Below, in pieces: positions 1 to 9,143 of a stretch of DNA of 64,000 nt. The notes below the pieces were generated by a model. That model made no database searches. It was given only the letters and a program-made list of their open reading frames with translations, and was not told the DNA's origin. The position numbers and the translations under genes were made by a program. Every line of letters starts with the position of its first letter. The stretch's first letter is position 1. The stretch is from Pseudomaricurvus hydrocarbonicus (GTDB taxonomy: Bacteria > Pseudomonadota > Gammaproteobacteria > Pseudomonadales > Cellvibrionaceae): contig NZ_JAAONZ010000002.1 in the NCBI RefSeq assembly GCF_011602365.1, positions 1 to 64,000 of the forward strand, written 5' to 3'.

Positions 1-60
1 GACTATGCCGATCAGGAACTGGAAGCCCGCGCTAAACCGGTTTACTATCGAATTTGGTGA
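1..60 (+). CDS. C-terminal end of an unidentified protein (partial)
   Basis: An open frame enters from the left edge and ends with TGA at 58-60, giving 19 residues that end in KPVYYRIW. The opposite strand has only very short frames here, so a gene ending at this point on the plus strand is plausible, but nothing identifies the family. It would converge on the MoxR gene. The 120 bases between them hold no clear terminator hairpin. Confidence 0.4.
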   Translation, partial: DYADQELEARAKPVYYRIW

Positions 61-181
61 GCGGGTAACGGCTCATCTTTGACGCGTCACGGGACGTTTA
101 CACAGTTATCAGGACACTCTCGTTGCGGGAGCTTGCGATCCGAATTACCCACGAACAGTAGACACCTACAAGCCTAACCCA

Positions 182-1102
182 TTACCCCAACACATCCACC
201 TGACTTAACACCTTGTCGACCAGGGCGTAACCGCTCTGGTCGCCATAGTCGGCCGCGTCGCGCAATCGATGGGCCGCCACCGCTGGCATGACCTGCTGAA
301 TGTCTTCAGGCAGCACATGTCCGCGGCCATGGATCATGGCCCAGGTTTTGGCGCAGCGCAGCAATGCCAAAGCGCCACGGGTGGATAAGCCATAGGCAAA
401 GTCCGGCGAGGTGCGGGTGAAGTTGACCAACCGCTGCAGATACAAGAGCAATGCCTCGCTGGCCTGAACGTCATCCACTTTGGCTTGTATCTCGGCCAAC
501 TGCTGCAGAGTAATGCGAGGGCTCAGCTCCGCCAGCCGCCGGGACGGGTCTGTGCCCTTGTAGATGGCCATCTCCGCTGCCGGATTCGGATACCCCAGCT
601 CAATGCGCATTAAGAAGCGATCCAGCTGTGATTCCGGCAGCGGGAACGTGCCCGACTGGCTGGAGGGGTTTTGCGTGGCGATGACGAAAAAAGGATCTTC
701 CAGTTGCCGGGTCTCCCCTTCCACCGTCACCTGATACTCGGCCATGGCTTCCAGCAAGGCACTTTGGGTTTTGGGCGTGGTGCGGTTGATTTCGTCGGCC
801 AGCAGGACTTGGGTAAATACCGGGCCGGGATGAAACGTAAAACGGTTGGAAGCGCGATCAAACACCGACACCCCGAGAATATCCGAGGGCAATAAATCAC
901 TGGTAAACTGCACCCGGTTGTACTCCAGCCCCAGCACATTGGCCAGCGCATGCGCCAGTGTGGTTTTGCCCATACCGGGTAAATCTTCCAGCAACAAATG
1001 GCCGCGGGCAAACAGGCAGGTTAAAGCCATCTTCACCTGCTCGTCTTTGCCCAACAGCACCTGGCCAATATCGTCGATGAGGGCCTTGATCAGTTTATCC
1101 AT
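182..1102 (-). CDS. MoxR-family AAA+ ATPase
   Basis: A MoxR-type AAA+ ATPase of about 306 residues. These ATPases act as chaperones that load metal or help assemble protein complexes, usually working with VWA-domain partners. Walker A (PGMGKT) is near residue 42, Walker B (LLADEIN) near 100 and sensor 1 (ATQN) near 142, followed by the helical lid. An in-frame GTG at 1132 would add ten residues; I prefer the ATG at 1102 because it starts directly at the conserved helix, although neither start has a strong ribosome-binding site. The usual DUF58/VWA partner genes are not next to it: downstream is the end of a gene on the other strand, and upstream is a heptamer array and metZ. The client is therefore unknown. 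Confidence 0.88.
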   Translation of the reverse strand: MDKLIKALIDDIGQVLLGKDEQVKMALTCLFARGHLLLEDLPGMGKTTLAHALANVLGLEYNRVQFTSDLLPSDILGVSVFDRASNRFTFHPGPVFTQVLLADEINRTTPKTQSALLEAMAEYQVTVEGETRQLEDPFFVIATQNPSSQSGTFPLPESQLDRFLMRIELGYPNPAAEMAIYKGTDPSRRLAELSPRITLQQLAEIQAKVDDVQASEALLLYLQRLVNFTRTSPDFAYGLSTRGALALLRCAKTWAMIHGRGHVLPEDIQQVMPAVAAHRLRDAADYGDQSGYALVDKVLSQVDVLG

Positions 1103-1148
1103 AATGTCTTTTTTATCCGTTGAAGCACACACACCCGAGCTTTAGTAA

Positions 1149-1190
1149 CTAGTTTCTAGTTTCTAGTTTCTAGTTTCTAGTTTCTAGTTT
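1149..1190. repeat. Heptamer tandem array (CTAGTTT) x6
   Basis: Six perfect head-to-tail copies of CTAGTTT lie between the metZ stop codon and the start of the MoxR gene. The same heptamer on the same strand recurs as nine copies at 55776-55838. The unit is the self-complementary tetramer CTAG plus TTT. Confidence 0.97.
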
Positions 1191-1198
1191 CCAGAATG

Positions 1199-2392
1199 TT
1201 ACAACGCCGCAATGCCCCGCTGCAGATCCTTGATCAGATCCTTCACGTCTTCGAGGCCGACGGACACCCGAATCAGATTTTCGGTAATGCCGGCCTGGGC
1301 TTTTTCTTCGTCCGACAAACGTCCATGCGTGGTTGTCGCCGGGTGCACAATGGTGGATTTGGCATCGCCGAGGTTAGCGGTCAGTGACATGATTTTGGTC
1401 GCATCGATAAAGCGCCAGGCGGCGGCCTGATCACCCTTTACCTGAAACGACAGTACCCCACCAAAGCCGCGCTGTTGTTGCGCCGCCAGTTCATGCCCAG
1501 GGTGGTCTTTGAGGCCGGCGTAATAGACCTTGTCGATCTCTGGCTGCGCATCCAGCCATTCTGCCATCGCCAGGGCGTTGGCAGAATGGGCGTCCATGCG
1601 CAGTCGCAGCGTCTCCAGGCCCTTCAGGAACACCCAGGCATTGAACGGGCTCATGGTCGGACCCGCGGTGCGCAGAAAGACCACCAGCTCATCCATGTAC
1701 TTTTTAGGACCGACGACAACACCGCCGACACAGCGTCCCTGGCCGTCCAGGTATTTGGTGGCCGAGTGCACCACAATGTCCGCGCCCAATTCCAAAGGCT
1801 TTTGCAGTGCCGGTGTACAGAAACAGTTATCCACCACCAGCAAGCTGTCGTTGCGTTTGGCGATCGCTGACAGGGCCTTGAGGTCTATGACATCGCACAA
1901 GGGGTTAGACGGTGTTTCCAAAAACAGGATACGGGTTTTTTCCGTCAGCGCCGCCTCCCATTCACCCAGATCCGTGGCGGTAACAAAGGTAATGTCTACC
2001 CCGAATTTTTTGAAATAACGGTTAAACATCGCCGTGGTGGTACCAAACACACTGCGTGAGCACACCACATGGTCGCCCGCTTCCAGCAGTGCCATGCAGG
2101 TCGAAAGGATAGCAGCCATCCCCGAAGCCGTTGCCACGGCCGCCTCGCCACCTTCCAATGCCGCGATGCGATCCTGAAACATGCGCACCGTGGGATTGGT
2201 GTAACGCGAGTACACATTCCCGGGATCTTCGCCCGTGAAGCGAGCCGCCGCCGCTGCTGCAGATTCAAACACGTAGCTGGAGGTGGTGAAGATCGGTTCA
2301 CTGTGCTCGCCTTCGGCGGAACGGGTTTGACCCGCTCGCACAGCCAGAGTGTCGATGCCGGCATCGAGATAAGGATCGTCAAAGTCTGTCAT
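1199..2392 (-). CDS. metZ: O-succinylhomoserine sulfhydrylase
   Basis: A PLP-dependent enzyme of the Cys/Met metabolism family. It condenses O-succinylhomoserine with sulfide to give homocysteine, the direct sulfhydrylation route to methionine. It has 397 residues. The PLP lysine sits in HSATKYLDGQG near residue 213, and the N-terminal part carries the family pattern for cofactor and substrate binding (YSRYTNPT). Two in-frame ATGs are 6 bases apart; the second (2392) is preferred because GAGG lies 8 bases upstream of it and only 2 from the first. It is the last gene of the purF-side group. The choice of MetZ over cystathionine gamma-synthase rests on overall resemblance and on its place after purF, as in Pseudomonas. 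Confidence 0.92.
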   Translation of the reverse strand: MTDFDDPYLDAGIDTLAVRAGQTRSAEGEHSEPIFTTSSYVFESAAAAAARFTGEDPGNVYSRYTNPTVRMFQDRIAALEGGEAAVATASGMAAILSTCMALLEAGDHVVCSRSVFGTTTAMFNRYFKKFGVDITFVTATDLGEWEAALTEKTRILFLETPSNPLCDVIDLKALSAIAKRNDSLLVVDNCFCTPALQKPLELGADIVVHSATKYLDGQGRCVGGVVVGPKKYMDELVVFLRTAGPTMSPFNAWVFLKGLETLRLRMDAHSANALAMAEWLDAQPEIDKVYYAGLKDHPGHELAAQQQRGFGGVLSFQVKGDQAAAWRFIDATKIMSLTANLGDAKSTIVHPATTTHGRLSDEEKAQAGITENLIRVSVGLEDVKDLIKDLQRGIAAL

Positions 2393-2511
2393 TGCCATTC
2401 CCTCTTAACTGCTGAACAGTATTTCTGTGTCTGGGTCCATGAACCACCTTGATCCAACCTGGGGTCCATAAACTTGTGAATAAAAGTCGTGCGAACAATC
2501 ATCGCTTGTTA

Positions 2512-2545
2512 GCAAACAAAAAACGGCAGCCCATGGCTGCCGTTT
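2512..2545 (-). terminator. Rho-independent terminator after purF
   Basis: An 11-bp perfect inverted repeat (AAACGGCAGCC / GGCTGCCGTTT, loop of three) at 2521-2545 is followed on the minus strand by a T-run. It lies between the purF stop and the metZ start, so metZ probably has its own promoter. Confidence 0.85.
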
Positions 2546-2581
2546 ACAATGTAATCAATGATACTCAGCGAGCATCAGGCA

Positions 2582-4126
2582 TTAGCCTAACCCCACATCA
2601 TCACCGTCGCCATTGTGCAGGCCTATGACAGTATTCTCGCCTTCATCATTATGTTTGTCACCCTTGGATTTTTGATTGTCATTACGAGCGGCATCCAGTT
2701 GGTACAGGTACTCCTCGTTCACATCTCCGGTGACGTATTCGCCTGTGAATACCGAACAATCAAACCCTTTGATGTTTTCGTTACCTTCACGGGATGCAGC
2801 AATCAGATCATCCAGGTCCTGATAGATCAACCAGTCAGCCCCGATTTCTTCACACACTTCCTGGTCGGTACGGCCATGAGCAATCAGCTCTTTGGCGCTG
2901 GGCATGTCAATGCCGTAGACGTTGGGGTATTTAACCGCTGGGGCCGCAGAGGCAAAATACACCTTGGCGGCACCGGCTTCCCGAGCCATTTGAATAATCT
3001 GCTGACAGGTCGTGCCGCGGACAATGGAGTCATCCACCAGCATCACGTTTTTACCTTCAAACTCCAGGCGAATCGGGTTCAGTTTCTGGCGCACCGACTT
3101 ACGGCGCTCTTTCTGGCCCGGCATAATGAAAGTACGTCCGATGTAGCGGTTTTTCACCAGACCTTCACGGAATTTCACCCCCAGCACATGGGCCAGGGCC
3201 TGGCCGGCAACCCGACTGCTATCAGGAATCGGAACCACTACATCAATATCGTGATCGGGGCGCTCTTTGAGAATTTTCTCCGCCAGGCGCTCGCCCTGAC
3301 GCAGCCGCGACTTGTACACCGAGACCCCATCCATGATGGAATCCGGACGAGCAAAATACACATGTTCAAAAATACAGGGGGCCAGCTCGACCACGTCAGA
3401 ACACTGTTTGGAGTGCAATTCTCCCTCGCCGGTAATAAAAATCGCTTCACCGGGTTTAACATCGCGCATCAGTGTGTAGCCCAGCACATCCAGCGCCACA
3501 CTTTCCGAGGCGACCATGTACTCGGTGCCCTTCTTGGTTTCGCGCTTGCCGAAGACCAGGGGTCGAATGCCGTGCGGATCGCGGAAAGCCACCAGGCCAT
3601 AATTTGCAATCAAGGCAACACAGGCATAACCACCCCGGATGCGCTTCTGCATACCTTCGACGGCGGCAAAAATATCTTCCGCCATCGGCTGTAACTTGTT
3701 GCGTTTCAGCAATTCCTGAGCGAAGACGTTCAACAGCACTTCGGAGTCAGAGTCGGTATTTACGTGACGCATGTCAGTGCGATACAGCTCATCGCTCACT
3801 TCCGCCGCATTGGTTAAATTGCCGTTATGCGCCAGCGCAATACCATAGGGGGAGTTGACGTAAAACGGTTGCGCCAGCGCCGGCCCAGAACTGCCGGCAG
3901 TTGGGTAGCGCACGTGACCAATACCCGAGTGCCCCACCAGCCGTTGCATGTGACGGGTACGAAACACATCGCGGACCAAACCATTGGCCTTCTGCTGAGA
4001 GAAGCGACCGTTATGGCAGGTCAGGATACCCGCAGCATCCTGACCCCGATGCTGCAGCATCGTCAGGGCGTCATATAACTGCAGATTGACGTCACTTTTT
4101 CCGACCACACCAACAATGCCGCACAT
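2582..4126 (-). CDS. purF: Amidophosphoribosyltransferase
   Basis: Catalyses the first step of purine synthesis: PRPP plus glutamine to 5-phosphoribosylamine. It has 514 residues, normal for the family. The start is MCGIVGVVG, so removal of the initiator methionine exposes the N-terminal nucleophile cysteine of the class II glutaminase domain. The phosphoribosyltransferase domain follows, with its PRPP loop ([13 protein letters not shown]) around residues 353-366. The C-terminal tail is acidic and rich in N, D and G. GAGG precedes the ATG by about 10 bases. It follows cvpA, as in E. coli and Pseudomonas, and is closed by a strong terminator at 2512-2545. Confidence 0.97.
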   Translation of the reverse strand: MCGIVGVVGKSDVNLQLYDALTMLQHRGQDAAGILTCHNGRFSQQKANGLVRDVFRTRHMQRLVGHSGIGHVRYPTAGSSGPALAQPFYVNSPYGIALAHNGNLTNAAEVSDELYRTDMRHVNTDSDSEVLLNVFAQELLKRNKLQPMAEDIFAAVEGMQKRIRGGYACVALIANYGLVAFRDPHGIRPLVFGKRETKKGTEYMVASESVALDVLGYTLMRDVKPGEAIFITGEGELHSKQCSDVVELAPCIFEHVYFARPDSIMDGVSVYKSRLRQGERLAEKILKERPDHDIDVVVPIPDSSRVAGQALAHVLGVKFREGLVKNRYIGRTFIMPGQKERRKSVRQKLNPIRLEFEGKNVMLVDDSIVRGTTCQQIIQMAREAGAAKVYFASAAPAVKYPNVYGIDMPSAKELIAHGRTDQEVCEEIGADWLIYQDLDDLIAASREGNENIKGFDCSVFTGEYVTGDVNEEYLYQLDAARNDNQKSKGDKHNDEGENTVIGLHNGDGDDVGLG

Positions 4127-4167
4127 ACTAGACTTACCTCACCTTGCAAACAGGTTTACCGATTAAA

Positions 4168-4662
4168 TTAGAAAAAAGAGACAAATTTGTCCGAAATCAA
4201 GCTTCCTGCCTGCCTTGCCCAATCTTCCATGGTTAAAAAATGGGGAATCACCACTGATTGCCGCCACCAGGGGTCCTGATCCACAGGCACCAACGGCGGT
4301 AATAACAATAAAATGGCCAACACAACCACCCCGCCTCGGGCCAGGCCGAAAATCATGCCAAACAGGCGATCCGTGCCAGAAAGCCCGGTCATCCGGACGA
4401 GTTCACCGATTAAATAGTTAACCATCGCCCCCACAATGAGGGTCGCGGTAAAAAGGCCACCAAAAGCGATCATTTGTCTGACAGAGGGGGTTGGAATGGT
4501 ATCCGCCAGCAGTGCCGCCAGCGGTTGATGAAATGTCATCGCCACAAGGAAAGCCGCCGCCCAGCACACCAGAGAAAGGGCCTCTTTTACGAATCCTCGC
4601 TTAAGACCGATAAGGCTGGAGACAGCAAGAATGCCGATAATCGTCCAATCCGCCCAATTCAT
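4168..4662 (-). CDS. cvpA: CvpA-family inner-membrane protein
   Basis: A small membrane protein of 165 residues with four predicted hydrophobic segments, beginning MNWADWTIIGI and containing the family motif LIGLKRGFVKEAL. CvpA is needed for colicin V production in E. coli and is linked to envelope homeostasis; its biochemical role is not settled. The open frame reaches to 4710, but the ATG at 4662 matches the usual CvpA start and length. It lies 41 bases before purF, the widely conserved cvpA-purF pair, and is probably cotranscribed with it. Confidence 0.92.
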   Translation of the reverse strand: MNWADWTIIGILAVSSLIGLKRGFVKEALSLVCWAAAFLVAMTFHQPLAALLADTIPTPSVRQMIAFGGLFTATLIVGAMVNYLIGELVRMTGLSGTDRLFGMIFGLARGGVVVLAILLLLPPLVPVDQDPWWRQSVVIPHFLTMEDWARQAGSLISDKFVSFF

Positions 4663-4758
4663 AAATAGTAACTGCCGGGGTTGTGCATTTGATGGACGGC
4701 ATTCTAACAAAGGCTAGGCCTTATCACCTAGACCTAATTACGGATTAATTATCCTGCT

Positions 4759-5388
4759 TCAGGGGGTAAAACGCACAATCAAGGCGTCGATTTTCAGCGA
4801 TTTATCCAAAGTCGCCTTCAATCCTGTGGCTTTTTCACGGTTAATTTTAGGCCCAACGTAGACCCGGGTCACCTTGCCCTTAGAGGTTTGCAGCGTCCGG
4901 GTGAAGGCGGGGAAATCATCTTTCAGGAGCTTATCTCTCAGCGCAATGGCTCGCTCTTCCTGGGTAAAACTGGCCACCTGCACCAGCCAGGCGCCTGGCA
5001 GCCCCTGTGCATCCAGAATGTTACGATCGGGCTCGGGCTGTTTTTGCACCACCGGAGTGGGGGTTTTAGATGCCGCAGTGGCGCTTTCCTTCACCGGCGT
5101 GGCCTCGACTTCTGGTGCTTTAGCCGCTGCCCCCTCAGTTTCCGGCGGTGTGAGCTCCGCCTCGGGAATGATGCGGTACATCTCCTCCACCGGTTTCATC
5201 GGCTCAATATCCGCGTTCCTCTCTGGAGCTCGGACTTCTACGGGCTGAATACCCGGCGCTGGCGGGATTTGGGTGGTGTGATTCACAGACCGACGGTGCT
5301 CGGGCTCAAATAACAGCGGCACAAAAAGTACCCCCAGAGCCAACAAGACCAAAGCCCCTACCAAGCGTTGTTTCAACCCGTCATCCAC
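4759..5388 (-). CDS. dedD: DedD-like SPOR-domain cell-division protein
   Basis: An inner-membrane protein of about 210 residues. A short cytoplasmic start (DDGLKQRLVGALV) leads into one membrane helix, then a Pro/Glu-rich periplasmic linker, then a C-terminal SPOR domain (from about residue 145, starting LVQVASF). SPOR domains bind denuded septal peptidoglycan and DedD supports constriction. The GTG start at 5388 is chosen because AAGGAAAGG sits 7 bases upstream and the protein then begins like other DedD proteins; a longer frame from TTG at 5433 lacks support. Position between folC and cvpA is the conserved one. Confidence 0.88.
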   Translation of the reverse strand: MDDGLKQRLVGALVLLALGVLFVPLLFEPEHRRSVNHTTQIPPAPGIQPVEVRAPERNADIEPMKPVEEMYRIIPEAELTPPETEGAAAKAPEVEATPVKESATAASKTPTPVVQKQPEPDRNILDAQGLPGAWLVQVASFTQEERAIALRDKLLKDDFPAFTRTLQTSKGKVTRVYVGPKINREKATGLKATLDKSLKIDALIVRFTP

Positions 5389-5547
5389 AAGTAAACCTTT
5401 CCTTAACCAAACCCAACAACCATGCTGACCCAATAAGAGCCGTTTTTAGACCGTGAGGACCTTGCGCCTTAAATCGATTATTCGCATTAAAACAGGGTCT
5501 AATCGAACCCCCTGCTAATCAACACGCCCTCAATCCGGGGCTATCGC

Positions 5548-6819
5548 TCAAGCATCACAGCCGAAAACAGACAATGCCTCAGCCACTGTAAAAAAGGAAC
5601 CCATGATCACTACCCGGTCATTTTGAGCCACCCGCCCTTTCAGGTACGCGATGGCTTCAGGCACATTGACATGCACCGTAGACGGGCAGCCCAATTGCTC
5701 CAGATCTTGCGCTAACTGCGCAGCCGAGGCCGCGCGGCTATTGTCGGGCAGGCCCGCCACATGCCACTCAGAAATCAGTGGCTTCAATGCCAGAAACACC
5801 CCGGCACGATCCTTATCCGCCATCATGGCCACGATGCAATGAGTCTCGCCGTCACAGGTTTCGCCAACCAGCCGCTCAGCCAGCATTTCTGCGGCGGCCG
5901 GGTTGTGGGCCACATCCAGCAAAAAGTGAGTCCCGCCGTGCTGCACTCTCTGGGCGCGACCGGACAACGTCAGGTTCTCCAGCAAAGACGACAAATGCTC
6001 AGGCAGTGGCTTGCCCAACAGCACAAAGCCCTGCAGAGCGGCTGCCACACTGGGCAAAGGCAATTTTGGCAAAGGCAAGTTTTCCCGCTGCAGCAATCCC
6101 CCCTCTTCCGTCACACCCTGCCAGGACCAGCGCTTGTGCACAGGATCCAAAGTCATATTGAGGGACATGCCCATCGCCACCCAATAGGCGCCAATATCGT
6201 GGGCATAATCCGCCACCGACGAGGGCGCCTGTTCATCGGCACAAATCGCCCAGCGGTGCGGTCGATAGATACCGGCTTTTTCAAAGCCAATGACATTGAT
6301 GTCCGACCCCAGCCACTCCTCGTGATCCAGCGCGATGGAGGTCACTATAGACACATCGGCATCCACAATATTCACCGCGTCCAAGCGCCCCCCCAGCCCC
6401 ACTTCCAGCAACATCACATCCACCTGCTGCTGGTGAAATATATCAATGGCGGCCAGGGTGCCGAACTCAAAATACGTCAGGGAAATATCCCCCCGCGCCT
6501 GATCAATGCGCTCGAAAGATTCACAGATCTGCTGGTCTGTCACCGTTTGACCGCCAACGCGAATACGCTCGTTATAACGCTGTAAATGCGGCGAGGTAAA
6601 TGCCCCCACACTGACCCCTTGGGCGACGCACAAAGCCTCCAAAGTGGCTACGCAGGACCCTTTGCCATTGGTCCCGGCCACAGACACGACCTGTGCATCG
6701 GGCGTCAGTAACTGCATGCGCTCTGCAACCGTCCGGACCCGCTCGAGTCCCATATCTATTTCGGAGCTGTGCAGTTTTTCCTGCCAGGTCAACCAGTCAT
6801 TTAATTCGGTATATCTCAT
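5548..6819 (-). CDS. folC: Folylpolyglutamate synthase / dihydrofolate synthase
   Basis: A Mur-ligase-type ATP enzyme that adds glutamate to dihydropteroate and to folates. It has 423 residues from the ATG at 6819 (MRYTELNDWL), which has AGGA six bases upstream; a longer frame to 6843 is not supported. The P-loop reads GTNGKGSC near residue 50, and the central ATPase domain contains LEVGLGGRLDAVN with the conserved magnesium-site pattern. A C-terminal Rossmann-like domain follows, with DVAHNP near residue 300. It lies downstream of accD, from which it is separated by a strong hairpin. Confidence 0.95.
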   Translation of the reverse strand: MRYTELNDWLTWQEKLHSSEIDMGLERVRTVAERMQLLTPDAQVVSVAGTNGKGSCVATLEALCVAQGVSVGAFTSPHLQRYNERIRVGGQTVTDQQICESFERIDQARGDISLTYFEFGTLAAIDIFHQQQVDVMLLEVGLGGRLDAVNIVDADVSIVTSIALDHEEWLGSDINVIGFEKAGIYRPHRWAICADEQAPSSVADYAHDIGAYWVAMGMSLNMTLDPVHKRWSWQGVTEEGGLLQRENLPLPKLPLPSVAAALQGFVLLGKPLPEHLSSLLENLTLSGRAQRVQHGGTHFLLDVAHNPAAAEMLAERLVGETCDGETHCIVAMMADKDRAGVFLALKPLISEWHVAGLPDNSRAASAAQLAQDLEQLGCPSTVHVNVPEAIAYLKGRVAQNDRVVIMGSFFTVAEALSVFGCDA

Positions 6820-6950
6820 TAACTTTCCTGAACATCCAGCCACTCAACATTCTACCCATCAGGCGGCCAGAATCGAAACATCGCTGGTTATTGTCGTAGT
6901 TATATTAAGCGTTGTTTTAACTGAACTGTCCATGCGCTGCAATAGTTATA

Positions 6951-6978
6951 AAAAAAGCCCCTTAAAGGGGCTTTTTTT
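6951..6978. terminator. Bidirectional-looking terminator between accD and folC
   Basis: AAAAAAGCCCC and its complement GGGGCTTTTTT flank a short TTAAA centre, with a T-run on either strand. It lies 117 bases beyond the accD stop and before folC, so it probably ends or attenuates the accD transcript. Confidence 0.85.
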
Positions 6979-7094
6979 AAAGGAGGCTTCATTCTAGCAC
7001 GTTAATTGCCGGAACCCGTCGCCGCAAGAGGTCAACACCAGGGACCTGTCTGCGCGGTCCGCTTCACGCACGCCTCTTCCAAACGCCTGGCAAA

Positions 7095-7970
7095 TCAGGC
7101 AGCCGGGCGCTCGGTAAATTTGGTCAACAGGCTGCTGAGCCTCTCGCGCATCTCATGACGGGGGATAATCATGTCAATTGCACCGTGCTCCAACAGAAAC
7201 TCACTCAACTGGAACCCTTTTGGCAGTTTCTGACGGATGGTTTGCTCAATGATGTTGGGACCGGCAAAACCCGCGCGAGCGCCAGGCTCTGCCGCATTGA
7301 TATCACCCAGCAACGCCAGACTGGCAGAAACCCCGCCGTAAACCGGGTCCGTCATGATTGAAATGTAGGGGGTACCCTGCTGTTTCAAACGCTCAATCAC
7401 AGCACTGGTTTTGGCCATCTGCATCAACGAGATCAACGCTTCCTGCATACGGGCTCCACCCGTGGCGGAGAAGCAGATCAAAGGGATGTCTTCTTTTAAA
7501 GCCACCTGGGCTGCGCGAGTGAACTTTTCACCGACCACGTAGCCCATGGAGCCACCGTGAAAGGCAAATTCAAAGGCGACCGCCACAACCGGCAAGCCGT
7601 TCAATTCGCCCCGCATGGCCACCAGAGCATCTTTCTCGCCCGTGCTTTTTTGAGCGGACACCAGACGATCCTTGTATTTTTTCACATCTTTGAACTTCAG
7701 ATGATCGATCGGCTCCACATCGGTGGCCAACTCTTCACGATTATTTTCATCGAGGAAAATATCGAGACGTTTACGAGCGCCGATACGCATGTGGTGCTCA
7801 CACTTGGGGCAAACATCCAGATTGCGCTCCAGCTCGGGACGATAAAGCACCGCGCTGCATTTAACACACTTTTTCCACAATCCCTCAGGCACTTTGCTCT
7901 GGCCACGAGAGCGTTGAGAACCACGCTGTGAACGCACAACGTTGGGAACAATTTTGTCTAACCAACTCAT
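7095..7970 (-). CDS. accD: Acetyl-CoA carboxylase carboxyltransferase subunit beta
   Basis: The beta subunit of the carboxyltransferase half of acetyl-CoA carboxylase, which makes malonyl-CoA for fatty-acid synthesis together with AccA. It has 291 residues from the ATG at 7970 (MSWLDKIVP), which has AAGGGA upstream; the frame continues to 8006 without a better start. The N-terminal zinc ribbon is complete (CVKC, then CPKC after about 15 residues). The crotonase-like core contains the oxyanion-hole region GGARMQEA. It follows trpA after a 351-base gap, a common order (trpA-accD-folC) in proteobacteria. Confidence 0.97.
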   Translation of the reverse strand: MSWLDKIVPNVVRSQRGSQRSRGQSKVPEGLWKKCVKCSAVLYRPELERNLDVCPKCEHHMRIGARKRLDIFLDENNREELATDVEPIDHLKFKDVKKYKDRLVSAQKSTGEKDALVAMRGELNGLPVVAVAFEFAFHGGSMGYVVGEKFTRAAQVALKEDIPLICFSATGGARMQEALISLMQMAKTSAVIERLKQQGTPYISIMTDPVYGGVSASLALLGDINAAEPGARAGFAGPNIIEQTIRQKLPKGFQLSEFLLEHGAIDMIIPRHEMRERLSSLLTKFTERPAA

Positions 7971-8321
7971 AATGTCAGATCCCTTGTTTAGCCGTATGCG
8001 TACCATAGCACACCGCTATTTGTTGTTATTTGACCCAGTCGAGCATCGACCTCGAAACTGGGCTTATTTCAATCTCTACCGAATAACGTTTCCAGCATCC
8101 GGCAAAACCAGTGGGTTTGCCTTCAACGTCACCCGCTTTAACCTCGAGCCGGGTTTATTTAAAGCGGGCAATTAATACCGGGTTAATGCCTGACTGTAAT
8201 AGCGCCTGCGCCTATACCGTCCCGCGTTTAACCCGCACAGGGTATTACCCCATGCAATTTCAACTCTCGCGTCAGCCAAAAGCCAGCAGCGCACCCACTA
8301 CAGAAGCCAGCAGCACACCGA
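7971..8321. other. Gap between trpA and accD with inverted repeat
   Basis: A 351-base gap with no convincing gene. It presumably carries the accD promoter. It contains a 10-bp perfect inverted repeat, CCCGCTTTAA at 8132-8141 and TTAAAGCGGG at 8159-8168, with a 17-base loop. There is no T-run next to it on the minus strand, so it is not a clear terminator. It could be an operator or an RNA processing hairpin. Confidence 0.6.
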
Positions 8322-9137
8322 CTAAGACGCCAACTCATCCAGCCCCTGACGGATAGGGGCTATCAACTCAACCACAGCCCCAGCAATAGCTTCCGGGCTT
8401 TGATCCGCCATCGCGCCCATGCGATCGACCAACAAACTGCCGACCACAGCACCGTCAGCGTATTGACCAATGGCCTTGGCAGTTGAAGCATCTTTAATGC
8501 CAAAACCCACACAAATCGGCAAGTCGGTGATCTTCCGCAAATCGGACAATTTGGCCTCTACTGAGGCCACGTCCAAATGACCGGCACCGGTGACACCTTT
8601 CAATGAAACATAGTACAGAAAGCCACTGGCCAGTTTGGCAATGCTTTCGGCGCGCTCATTGGATGTGGTGGGTGCCAGCAGGAAGATATTTTCAATCCCG
8701 GCTTTTTTCAGCTCCACGTTCAATGGCGCAGCCTCTTCCGGGGGTAAATCGACGGTCAGCAGGCCATCAACGCCAGCGTCACTGGCCTGAACCGCAAAAG
8801 CCTCATACCCCATCCGCTCTACCGGGTTGGCATACCCCATCAAAACGACGGGTGTGCCATTATTGGTTTCGCGAAAAGCCTTGACCACCGCCATTGTAGA
8901 CTTCAGTGAGGTCTTATTAGCCAGAGCCCGTTCGTGCCCCAAAGCGATAACAGGCCCCTCAGCCATTGGGTCTGAAAAAGGCACACCCAGTTCAATAATA
9001 TCGACACCCGCTTCGACCATCGCATGCATCGTCGTTAACGTGGCCTCAGGTATCGGGTCCCCACAGACGATGTAAGTCACCAGCGCTTTACGACCTTGTT
9101 GTTTGGCCTCTGCCAAACGTGCAGTTATACGATTCAT
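8322..9137 (-). CDS. trpA: Tryptophan synthase alpha subunit
   Basis: Cleaves indole-3-glycerol phosphate to indole, which is channelled to TrpB. It is a TIM barrel of 271 residues. The catalytic glutamate lies in DIIELGVPFSDP near residue 49, with the second catalytic aspartate soon after (SDPMAEGP). The ATG at 9137 is 6 bases past the trpB stop; a TTG one codon earlier is less likely. The Shine-Dalgarno GAGG lies inside the end of trpB, which suggests translational coupling. Last gene of trpFBA. Confidence 0.97.
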   Translation of the reverse strand: MNRITARLAEAKQQGRKALVTYIVCGDPIPEATLTTMHAMVEAGVDIIELGVPFSDPMAEGPVIALGHERALANKTSLKSTMAVVKAFRETNNGTPVVLMGYANPVERMGYEAFAVQASDAGVDGLLTVDLPPEEAAPLNVELKKAGIENIFLLAPTTSNERAESIAKLASGFLYYVSLKGVTGAGHLDVASVEAKLSDLRKITDLPICVGFGIKDASTAKAIGQYADGAVVGSLLVDRMGAMADQSPEAIAGAVVELIAPIRQGLDELAS

Positions 9138-9143
9138 CAATCC

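Noticed and set aside
2615-3694. Long open frame (359 codons) on the plus strand opposite purF
   Set aside because: It lies entirely opposite a well-identified purF, has no recognisable domain and is a typical antisense shadow.
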